From positions 19,296,501 to 19,360,500 of the forward strand of contig NC_063150.1 in the NCBI RefSeq assembly GCF_020921035.1: a DNA stretch of 64,000 nt, read 5' to 3'. The notes beneath the pieces are model-generated. The model searched no databases and was not told the origin of the DNA. It saw only the letters and a list, made by a program, of their open reading frames with translations. Source of the stretch: Rhodamnia argentea. Its lineage: Eukaryota; Streptophyta; Magnoliopsida; Myrtales; Myrtaceae. Made by a program: the position numbers and the translations under genes. Positions within the stretch are counted from its first letter, which is position 1. Every line of letters begins with the position of its first letter. Shown here in pieces: positions 36,501-45,458 of the stretch.

Positions 36501-36936
36501 GCCTTCTCACCTCCCTAAACCCCCACTTAGAAAGTAATACTGTATTTTTCTAGGGAAAGAGGATGTGGAATGGCGATTTGGAGTAATAACGCGAACGTCC
36601 CTTTTGTATGTCGCGAGATGCTTAGCTGCTTGCCATGTACAACTAGATCTACGTTTCGCTCCGAGCAGAGACGATTGGAGAAAATGCAGCGACGATAATG
36701 GTGGGCAGAAGATGTAAAAGGAAGGGAAAGAAGAATGGAGATGTGAGGGTTGAAAGACTTACGCGATTGAAGACCATGAAGCCGAGGTCCACGTCGACGC
36801 CGTCGAAGGAGGCGGTCCTGGCATGGCCGCCCAAGTAATCCTCCTTCTCGTGCAGCACCACCTTTGCTCCCCCTCTCACCGCCTCGTACGCCGCCACGAG
36901 GCCGCTCACGCCTCCCCCAACCACCCCTACTTTCAT
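27549..36936 (-). CDS. CFAS-B: full-length cyclopropane fatty acid synthase (FAD-oxidase/CFAS fusion), 24 exons, +1 frameshift in exon 23
   Basis: The plant enzyme type transfers a methylene from SAM to an oleoyl phospholipid, on membranes. Exons: 36763-36936, 33550-33767, 32872-32977, 32643-32744, 32443-32502, 32240-32318, 31904-32051, 31514-31637, 30991-31171, 30627-30655, 30392-30540, 29985-30093, 29750-29845, 29611-29666, 29390-29513, 29162-29224, 28961-29020, 28711-28872, 28558-28631, 28382-28475, 28144-28280, 27987-28067, 27794-27900, 27549-27620. Phases all agree except exon 23, one base too long. The intended product is 867 residues, the family's usual size. N-terminal dinucleotide fold VVGGGVSG and GFMVFNR; SAM motif LEIGCGWG at about 636-643; bicarbonate-site Cys in TYSCA (602) and Glu in EMIEAVG (709); YIFPGGCLPS. 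With the frameshift (GGGG at 27882-27885) the chain stops after about 835 residues, losing WEYYFDYCAAGF. Intron 20 has a GC donor. Confidence 0.9.
34171..35163. mobile_element. 993-bp insertion in CFAS-B intron 1 with long target duplication
   Basis: Flanked by 16-bp direct repeats differing at one base (ATAACTATAAATATAA at 34155-34170, ATAACTATAAACATAA at 35164-35179). The ends GTAGCACCGACACC and GTGCTGGTGCTTC are weak inverted complements, and CGACACGTCGGGGACACG / CCGACACGTGTCCGACACCG lie just inside. The centre (34530-35000) is CT/GC-rich, unlike the ends. No transposase frame. Confidence 0.6.
35164..36762 (-). other. Remainder of CFAS-B intron 1
   Basis: AT-rich intron DNA. A poly-T-led stretch at 35229-35275 resembles 43243-43290 (TCTAAA-CTTG-T-GATTG pattern) and may be the tail of a retroposon. 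The short frames at 35319-35610 have no family resemblance. Confidence 0.4.
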
Positions 36937-37328
36937 CTTGATTCCCAGAAAAAAGAAAGGACTGTCAAATGCTTGGCAATGGAATCTATCCCTTAGGGTA
37001 AGTTGAAAAAATTGCCTGCTGTCTGCAGGGGTACTCATGAAAGTGCACAACACAGACAATGTCGTGGGAGCCTGAGGAGAAAATCCTGTTAAGAAAGTTG
37101 TCGATTTTCTTTCTTTCTTGGGGGGATATGATTTGCAAGAAACTTTCAGTAGAGAAGAAGAATGGCAGAGGGCTATAACCCAGAACATTCCGAGAAAACT
37201 TTATCCCGAGAGAGAGAGAGAGAGAGACTAGAAGAAGAAAAGTTGGTTACCTTGAAAGGGCGTTTTCGAGAGAATAGACTGAGAGAGAGAAGCCCAGAAT
37301 CTCTCGGATTGGCACTTGAATTCACTAA
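36937..37328 (-). promoter_or_regulatory. 5' leader and proximal promoter of CFAS-B
   Basis: The frame upstream of the chosen ATG (36936) is open to 37188, but plant CFAS proteins begin MKV-GGG-SGL, so the ATG before MKVGVVGGGVSG is preferred. A CT microsatellite (GA on plus, 37209-37229) suits a transcribed leader. A transposon-like repeat starts at 37329, only about 390 bp upstream of the start codon. Confidence 0.45.
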
Positions 37329-38172
37329 GGGTACGCATGATAACATTTCTGAAAGTGAATTTCTGTTCTAGAAGTGTTTTTGGAGTAGAAATCCATTTAG
37401 TAATTTAATTTCTGAAGTAGAAATCCGTTTGGCAAAAACTTTTACTCTGAAAGAAATTACTACTTCTAAAGTGAATTTTCACTTTTGAATATTTTTCCCC
37501 CAATTTGAGAAACTAAAAAAAGTAGCTTCTCAACTCAAGAAATACTTCTTGAACAAAAAAAAAAAAGACATCACAAAGTACTTCTCGCCTCACCTTCTTT
37601 TCATTACACCCTCACCACTTTTTTGATCGGGCTCATCTCTGCCGACTTCCGTCGCCACCCATCGCCCATCGATACCCATCGCCATCGCCAACCACCGCTA
37701 GCTACCGCCTATCGCCTTCCATGACCACCGCCAACCGCCGACCATCGCCCCCGGTCGGCCGTGACCGTTGCTTGCCACCCGCCGCCGGCCGTGACCGCCG
37801 GTTTTGATCGTAGACCATTGCCCACCCACCCCCCACGCCCACCGCGCCGGTCGTGATCGTCGACCACCACCGTCGTTACCCATCGCCCTCCACCATTCGC
37901 CGCCGCTGAATTGCCATCTCCATTTGCCGCAATAAAATATAAATAAATTTTTATTTTTTAAAAAATAAAAATTATTTTTTAAAGAAATTTAAGAAATTTT
38001 TCGATTGTCGACAATTCTTCATAGAATATTTTTTGTTAATAATGTTTTAGAAGTAGAAATTTTTAACCGTTACCAAACGAATTTCTATGATTAAAAATCA
38101 ACTTCCGGAGCAGGAGTAGAAAAATCAACTTCTGACCGGAAGTTGATTTCTGAAGCAAAAGTATTATCATGC
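37329..38172. mobile_element. Non-autonomous DNA element, copy 1 of a tandem pair
   Basis: Left end GGGTACGCATGATAACATTT and right end TATTATCATGCGTGTCC are inverted complements. AT-rich arms with repeated AAGTAGAAAT / ATTTCTACTT flank a C-rich centre of CCGCC-like repeats (37620-37920). No long frame with a transposase motif. The second copy follows directly. Confidence 0.65.
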
Positions 38173-38930
38173 GTGTCCTGGTAACACTTACGGAACTAGA
38201 TTTCTACTCCGGAAGTGCTTTCGGATAGAAATCCGTTTGGTAATGTAATTTTTGAAGCGGAAATTCGTTTGATAAAATTTTTACTTTTGAAAGTAATTTC
38301 TACTTCTGAAGTGAATTTTAACTTCTAAAGTTGTTTTTTCCCCAATTTGAAAAGCTAAAAAAAGTAGGTTCTCAACTCAAGAAGTACTTCTTGGACGAAG
38401 AAAAAGACCTCACAAAGTACTTCTCGCCTCACTTTCATTTTATTACGCCCTCACCATCTTTTTTATTAGGCCCGCCTCCACCGACTTTTGTCGTCGCCCA
38501 CCGCCGATCACCGATACCCCCCCGCCGCCGTCGACAACCATCGACCACCGATCACCGCAGCCCACTTCCCACTGCTAACCACCGATCATCGCCCGCCACT
38601 TCCCACCGCCCACTGCCTACTGCTGCCGGCCGTCGGCCGTGATCGGCGACCACCACCGCCGCTGCCCATAACCCTTAGCGAACCACTGCCATAGAGTCAC
38701 CATCTTTCGGTTGCCGGAGTAAAAGAATAATTTTTTTTTATTTTTAAAATATAATAAAACATATTTTTTAAAGAAATTTAAGAAAGTTTTCGACGATCAA
38801 CAATAATTCTTCATAAAATATTTTCTGTTAATAGTGTTTTAGAAGTAGAAATTTTCAACTATTACTAAGTGAATTTCTATGATCAGAAATCAATTTCCGG
38901 AGTAGAAGTAGAAAAAACAATTTGTGACGC
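38173..38930. mobile_element. Non-autonomous DNA element, copy 2 of the tandem pair
   Basis: Same order of landmarks as 37329-38172: AGAAATCCGTTTGG, CTTCTGAAGTGAATTTTAACT, TTCTCAACTCAAGAAGTACT, CACAAAGTACTTCTCGCCTC, then a C-rich centre and AT arm. Its right end is lost where an LTR fragment begins at 38931. Confidence 0.65.
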
Positions 38931-39239
38931 CCTAGAAATTCGTTGATTGTAAAATGCCGGAATTCAATAAAAGGATGAAAATTGAATTTTAGTATGTACA
39001 AAATTTCAGATCATAAGGACATGAGGGACGAATTTTTGACGATTCCTGAAATGTCGATCGCTTTAGATTAGGTTCGAAAATCCTAGTCGTCACAATTTAG
39101 AATTTAAATCCTCGTGCCTAAGCCTAATCCGGATTGAGCCTGGCCCATGAAAAGACCAAAATGCTCTCACTTCAGTGCGCTAAAAATTCATTCAGTCCTA
39201 AAATACCAAATTACCTTGTTACCCCTCATTTAGGTTTGA
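38931..39239 (+). mobile_element. Truncated Tekay/Del-like LTR fragment
   Basis: Begins TGTGACGCCCTAGAAATTCG, the same start as the reverse complement of the LTR ending at 48357, and follows it for about 300 bp (AATTTCAG, GGTTCGAAAATCC, TAATCC) before breaking off into CFAS-derived sequence at 39240. Confidence 0.7.
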
Positions 39240-39720
39240 CCTGGTACGCTCAGCAGAACCAAATTCCTCTTTTCCCTTGGATTTGACATAGCTCAGGCGA
39301 AGCTTTCGAGGCGGCAACATATGGAAGCGGATGGCCAGTGTGCCGCGTAAGCAACGGGTGTTCCGGTTCATGCAAAGATTGAGGGTCACGAGAATGACAT
39401 GTCTGATACATCCGTTCTCCCACGCAAAGACTTGCGCACAACTCCATCATATTAGGGTGACATGTCTGGTATCTCCATTTCCGCTCAAAGAGACTCTCAA
39501 ACAACCCCATCATATTAGAGTTCGTAACCTACAGGAGACTCGAGATTCGCGTTGGCATTAGAAGTTGCTCAAGCCTAGTGATCCTTTATGAAGAAAATTA
39601 CTTGTCTAACATGCCAAAGATCCATGATCTCAGAGTGACAGAACACGGACAAATGTCTTCGACTCCCTTGTTGCTAGTGACACACGTGGCACGTTAGTGG
39701 TATATTGAATTTGAGGGTAA
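39240..39720 (-). pseudogene. Rearranged CFAS fragment (exon 9 joined to exon 2 pieces and intron 1)
   Basis: The minus strand shows exon 9 residues (LTRHTGHPLPYVAASKAS ending KRGIWFC) at 39240-39390, directly fused to a duplicated scrap of exon 2 (PNMMELCASL and GLFESLFER) at 39391-39525 and then intron-1 sequence matching 33780-33960 (GCATTAGAAGTTGCTCAAG). Exons are in the wrong order and introns 2-8 are missing. The homologous intron DNA rules out a simple processed copy. Confidence 0.85.
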
Positions 39721-40178
39721 AAACCGATCAATGGCATCGCTATCAATGACATTCTACATGGTAATGAACAAATTCTATCCATGCATAGTGTAACCGGTAA
39801 GAAAGAAATTTTCAACTCGCTAAAATTTTTGCATGCACAAGATACTCAAATTGCCTGTTTCTTCAATGTTTGAAATCGAGCTCTCCAGGCCGACACACTT
39901 TCCGGCCCAGCCCAAACTCAAGGGCTAGAATAGAGCTAAACGGGCCATTCTTTTGCAGCCCACTAAGACCCGATATCTTTTCCATCTATATTATTAGCTT
40001 GAGAGTGATTCGTACGGTATGCAGGAATTTTTGGGGTTCGCAAGAAGGTAAAATGAAAACCAAATTGAACCCGCCCTATTCCAATTGGGCCGTCATATTT
40101 TTATGTCTATATTCAGATTAGATATGGTCATGCACATTGAATTTAGGTATGTAAATAAAGCAAATCTAACTAGACAAG
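39721..40178. other. Intergenic DNA, nothing recognised
   Basis: Short frames only (39870-40121) and no repeat ends until the solo LTR at 40179. Confidence 0.5.
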
Positions 40179-43100
40179 TGTCGCGACCTAAAATTTAGGC
40201 TAACGGATTATCGTGTCAATTGAATCAACTAACCTAATTCGGACCCTCCCAAGTCCTACCGAATCGTAACTTAGATTTATTCATGAAAAAATATTCAATT
40301 GGAGCCGCCACTAATTATTTACAGGAAGTTGATTAGAAACCTTAATAAAATAGAGGGAGAACTATTTTATTTCGCGCACCGAGAGAAAAATGGGTTCGGG
40401 GACATGGTTACATTAATAGGAAAAATTAATGCCTTTTCGGTACCAATTTTATGAAAAAAAAAAGCCTTTCCGATTGATCGAGGTGAATTTGATGATTAAT
40501 TGGAAAAATTTGACATGAGGACTATATATTAAACGCCCGGAGGATGATTTTTTTTTGTTGGTATTTTTGGTAATAAAAGAAAACACTCAAAAGCAATCAA
40601 AATCTAAACAAAAATAAACAAAAATGCCCATAATATACCTTTAATTTCCGATTTTTCCGAAAATCTTCTCATTCCCAAAGATCCGAGCTAGAGCAAGATT
40701 TTATCCGCTACATCCTCGAGGATTCGAACCAGTATGCGGATATGTGTATAGAGAAAACAACATCCCCCTCTTTACCTTACCAAAAAAAAAAAAAAACAAC
40801 ATCCCTTTTGCCGAAGGGCGTAACACGAATTTCTATACTAAATCACCATCCCATTCCACAAGATCGTGGCTAAGGCGTGTGATTTATTTTTCCGACGGGT
40901 CTAGACACATTGGGGAGCATATATTATGGGCATGTTTGTTTAAAGATGTGCAAATTTTATAACAAATCAAAACAAACAAGCATGACAAAAATAAAAAGAA
41001 AATGAAAATCAATTGAGCTTGAAATTTCAAAAATTCAAAGAGGGGTGGCCGAAAATATGGCGTTGGGGTCCACCTTTCCTCATTCAAAATAATAATCCAA
41101 TTTTAGTTTGAGAAATTATCTTTAAGATTGGAAAATTTTAATTTTAGATAATCCTCATAAAAAAAAAAGATAGAGATTCAATCCAACCAAACCTTATCTC
41201 TAATCGAATGTTCAGAAAATTCACCAGAGATAAGATAAGATAACATCCAAATCGTTCCGCATGTGTTAAAGATAATGACTAGCTAAAAAAAATGTATCCA
41301 TGAGTCAAAAATTATCTAACTTAGCCAAATCGGATAAAATTTCAATTTAGTCGAATCTTTATTCACTCCAGGAGATAATATCGAACAATCACAAATTCCT
41401 ATCAATAACGCAAGGTCATGATCGAATGCCCAATGGATAAGTTCCAGTCAACCAACGTAGCGAAAAAGATTAATCCTCCACTCACATTAAACCGTTTGAT
41501 CAAACGAATTGCCTACGTGCTAAAAATTCCATGCTCATGCCATAAAGTTATGATTTTTTTTTTTTTTACAGAGACAATCTAGATCATTCATGACATGGAG
41601 AGATAGGACCAAGTCATCACAAGACAAAACCACTCAAAGATAATGCTCTAGGATCAACCGTAGAGAGCAATTTAGCCATGAAAATCTAAGTGCCGAATGG
41701 CTCCCTCACTCTTTCCATCATACTTGCTGACAACAACATCAAAATTTTCACTCTACTAAAATTTGATTTTTTAGTCCCTACCATGGTCAGAATTTTTATC
41801 TCATGGAACCAGATTTCAAGAGTACTTTTTGACAATCGGTAAAAATTCATCCGTTGTTTGATAAAAAATAGTTTTAGTTTTCCGACTTTAACTGCAAATC
41901 GAAATATGTTCGTGAACACACGTGCATATTATTACTAAACTAACAAGTATAGATTAACAATCAAGATCGATAGATTAGTAATCAAGAACCAAGGATTTTT
42001 ACCTTTTCCGAAACGAATTTTCTGCTGCGCGCACTTGATGGTGTCCACCCGAAATTTGCACTTTACGAAGCGCGAATTACTGGAGATTGTTTTGGTTGCA
42101 CTATCACACGTAGCACTGGGATTAAATCTTCAAATAATGTCAAAGCAAGGACCAAGAAAACTTGACCCGGAGCTGGACAGTGTTGCAAGTTGGACTAGTT
42201 GATGGTTGTAGCTTGGCTTCTTGTGGTGAGTGCGCTTGAGAGAGAAAACCAAGACTGAACGTGGCTGAATTGTAGCAGGACAGCAAGGAACACCAAGGTT
42301 GTGTGGTGGATGACAAAGTTGGTGTGGAGCGCCGATTGATTTTTGGCAGTAGACGAGGAGGCTTTGGCTTGACGACAAGAGGGACAATCAAATCCTCGTT
42401 CTTGCTCTTGAGAACCTTCTGTTTGGCTCTTAGAAGTACCGCAAATTTCAGAACGTGAGCCGACCTCCTTCAACGTGAACGAAGCCTTGTATTTATAGAG
42501 CTCGTCTCGACAATCCTAATAGGAGTAGGAGTTGATTTGGATCGTCGGATAGAGAATTTTAACTAGAACGGGATCCAATGTAAGCCTTAGATTTTAAGAG
42601 TCCGCATCCACTAAAACTTTCTGTTATTTTTCAGCCAAATAGCGATAAAATTTTAGTTAAGATAAAACTCTAATAAATTTTGAATTTTGACCTTAAAAGA
42701 GTCCTAATCTAACTAAACACCTATCAATTTCGGCCGAAGTAGATGTCATCATGGGTTGGCGACATTCCCTCATTTTATGGGCTACCTCACGTAATTTCAA
42801 GGTCTTTGGGCCTTAATTAATTCAACGAGTAATAAACTTAAAGGCTTCAATGACCAAAAATGGGCTAGATTAAATTTGAGATAAAATTCGAGCCACGAGT
42901 AAAAGTTATATGACCAAATCAAAGCAATTCATGGGCCTGCTTTGTTTATGATTTGTCAAAAGCATCCCCTTACTTGCACAAAGAAAAACCACCTGCGGCT
43001 CCCACTTGTTATTCCTCCTATGCCCTTACCTCCTTTTCTTTCCATGGTAATCCCACTTGGACACGTAGCAATATAGAGATCATTCCTTGTGACCCTAAAT

Positions 43101-43232
43101 AAATATGCAATGACTAACAGAAAATAAATATGCAATGCATGAAAAAATAATTTTTTGTGAGAACTATAACTAATTCTCATTTTATGTTTAAATAAACGAT
43201 TTTCTTAAAAATTCAAAATTTAGGTGTCAACA
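40179..43232 (-). mobile_element. Solo LTR, Ty3/gypsy (Tat-like family of element 3)
   Basis: Starts TGTCGCGACC, ends GGTGTCAACA, and is flanked by a perfect 5-bp duplication ACAAG (40174-40178 and 43233-43237). 3054 bp, with no pol or gag inside. The reverse complement starts TGTTGACACC and ends GGTCGCGACA, like the LTR at 57715-60796 (start TGTTGACACC, end near GGTCGCGAC). Shared landmarks: GGACCCTCCCAAGTCC, GGAGCCGCCACTAATT, GCCTTTTCGGTACC. The short frames inside (42130-42473) are within the LTR. Confidence 0.9.
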
Positions 43233-43296
43233 ACAAGAAACCTTTTTTTTTTTTTTTTGGGTCTAAAGCTTGTTGGATTGTCGAGCCGAGGGAACC

Positions 43297-44109
43297 GCTC
43301 CGACCATGATCGAGGAAAGAGAAATTATTACCCAAATCTATCATAAGAATTCTTGTGTTCCACGCGGTTCAATATTCAGGTTTGACTAAACAATTTTCAC
43401 CCGGATTTACTAAATGATTGCTCATGGGCGACACTAGTCGTTGTGCTAAAACATGAAAAAAGTTACCTTTAAAAGGTTACTAACAAATGATCTCGGAACT
43501 TTAAATCAATATGTGAGGTCGTTCCTGGACTTTTAATTTGCTATATGTGAGCATTGAACTTTTAACTCAATGTGCAATGTCGTCTCTAATCTTTTACCTT
43601 GATTAATGTGATCTCTAATTTTTTTTTTTTTGTAAATGTTTATCTAATCCTTGGATTCAATTTCGTCTAGTGACTAAATTAGAAATGTATTGAAAGTTTA
43701 AGGATCACATTGAACAAATTAAAAGTTCAAGACTCATGTTGCATATTAGGCTAAAATTTACGGATCAAATCGAACATTTTATGACATTTTATGTTCATGA
43801 ATACAATTGGGCAATGGGCTACATCCATCGGAGGCTTTTTTTTTTTTTTTTTGGGTTAACTCTAGGCCTAAACTTTGTTCTCCCACTTTTTCACTTTCAA
43901 AATCTAGAAGTTAGGAGCAAAGTCTCAGACCCTCTCAACGCGGAAATTGCCATGAACAACAATGTATTGTGACCCTTTTATATTTGTTTACGATGAATCA
44001 TTGTGGCGTCGTGAAATAATTTTACGATGCGTTACAACAGTTTTATATTTAATTATGATGTGACGTCAATATCACGAAACAGTAATAGGAGTCTCATCAA
44101 CATTTTTTA
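43297..44109. repeat. Unit 3 copy of the segment at 25378-26214
   Basis: Near-continuous match to unit 2 (TTACCCAAATCTATCATAAG, GGATTCAATTTCGT, TTGTGACCCTTTTATATTTG), including the foldback element. Differences are mostly small indels and A/T-run length. Confidence 0.8.
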
Positions 44110-44510
44110 GTGTTTGCTCTAGCATCATTGTCACTCTCTGACAAATAAGCATCATCATTCGGGTCATCGCATTAGAGTAGTTTTTACTCCATAAAAACGA
44201 AATTTTATCAAGTAGTCATCCTACTGAATCAGTAATTTAAGTAACTTCCCTTTTGATTTGACTAACGTGAGGGGAAGAATTTTTTTTTTTTTTAGTTATA
44301 TCATATCCTATTCTATTATACAAACTATAATATGTGCGTTATGTGCCGTGTGCGGATTGCAAAAACTTGCCCCTTGCTCACGCACCCCCACCTTTCTCTT
44401 CCCAAATGGAAAGAGTGACCACCGGGGCAATCCCCCAATGGTTCAAGGGAAGAAGTTGAGGTGCTAGAGTCTTGACCGATTTCTAGATCTAGTTGGGATG
44501 AGTTTTGTTG
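44110..44510 (-). pseudogene. Second fragment of the MGCF-type gene (unit 3)
   Basis: Same piece of exons 2-3 as at 26215-26610, with the same breakpoints (ends at TTTCTAGATCTAGTTGGGA then GAGTTTTG) and the same SINE-like insertion. No usable frame. Confidence 0.85.
44280..44446 (-). mobile_element. SINE-like retroposon, orthologous insertion to 26379-26551
   Basis: Poly-T at the left, ends GGTTCAA, flanked by the perfect duplication GGGAAGAA (44272-44279 and 44447-44454). Same site and orientation as in unit 2, so it was present before units 2 and 3 separated. Confidence 0.7.
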
Positions 44511-44879
44511 TTAGAAATATTTAGGAACTCTAAGATATACTGGCTGCACACGCCCTCATGTGTCAATGATGGCCCTTGTATGTGAGATCCGCATGATCAT
44601 GGCCAAAGCACATGACCAGGGCTCCGACGGCGATTGCTGGCATCATCAAGGTCGCATTAGCTGCCACATCGCCTTGCCATGTTGCCATTGACTATTGACC
44701 GTTTACTAAAGTTGATCGATAGGGGTTCCTAACTGTACCCAATGGATAAAATGGACGTCCCAACACTTATTCAAAACATTTTGGATTGAATAAAACTATA
44801 TTGGGTTGAGTGCACTAGAAGTTTTAAAACTTCAATGGAGAATGCAAAAAGGGCAAGAAGGCTTGAATTGAACGAAATG

Positions 44880-45458
44880 CTCCATTGAGTTGGGAGAGGT
44901 GATCAATAGGAAGGTGTAAAGTGCCGGGGTTTCCACCATTTTTCAGCATGATAATGAGAGCTTCCATGGGCTTCTTCTCTCTACATTTTCCCCGGGAAAA
45001 GTTCATTAAAAGTGTCATAACTTTTGTACGGCGTTTACTTGAGTGTCGTAACTTTTAAAACGTTCACTTAAGTGCCATAACTTTCAAAAATCGTTCACTT
45101 GGGTGCTATGTTGATGTGGATCTCGGAAAAGCTGACGTGGATGTCGGAAAAACTAACGTGGCAGCCGTAAAGCTAACGTGGCAAGCCGAAAGTTGAAGTG
45201 GCACACCGGAAAGCTAACGTGGCTAGCCGGAAAGATGACGTGTCACGCCGGAAAGCTAACATGGCACGCCGGAAAATTGCTATAGCATTCAAGTGAACGA
45301 TTTTGCTTCGACATGGCACTTAAGTGAACGATTTTTGAAAGTTATGGCACTTAAGTGAACGTTTTGAAAGTTATGGTACTCAAGTAAACGCCGTACACAA
45401 GTTATGGCACTCATAGTGTACTTATCCCCGTTTTCCCCTTTATGTTGGCGAGTGCAAC
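44880..45458 (-). pseudogene. Second 5' fragment of the PPR gene, split by a MITE
   Basis: The minus strand from an ATG near 44942 reads MVETPALYTFLLITSPNS, again in frame with LITSP. Upstream homology continues through TTTTCCCC, is interrupted by the element at 44994-45430, resumes TTTATGTTGGCGAGTGCAAC, and is cut at 45459 by an LTR. Confidence 0.8.
44994..45430. mobile_element. Mutator-like MITE with about 120-bp inverted ends and an internal tandem repeat
   Basis: 437 bp flanked by the perfect 8-bp duplication TTTTCCCC (44986-44993 and 45431-45438); unit 2 has the empty site (single TTTTCCCC at 27090-27097). The left end (GTACGGCGTTTACTTGAGT, then AAAACGTTCACTTAAGTGCC) is mirrored at the right end (GGCACTTAAGTGAACGTTTT, then ACTCAAGTAAACGCCGTAC). 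Between them (about 45115-45285) are seven or so imperfect copies of a roughly 22-bp unit CCGGAAAGCTAACGTGGCA. Long inverted ends with an 8-9 bp duplication point to the Mutator superfamily. Confidence 0.85.

Noticed and set aside
36649..37188. Starting CFAS-B at the upstream in-frame Met (37188 or the one before STPADSRQFF)
   Set aside because: The extension is leader-like sequence, and known plant CFAS proteins start at the Met before the GGG-SG dinucleotide motif.
37600..37920. CCACCG/CCGCC-rich stretches as coding (61-aa minus frame, 103-aa plus frame in the second copy)
   Set aside because: Low-complexity C-rich centres of the tandem transposon-like repeats.
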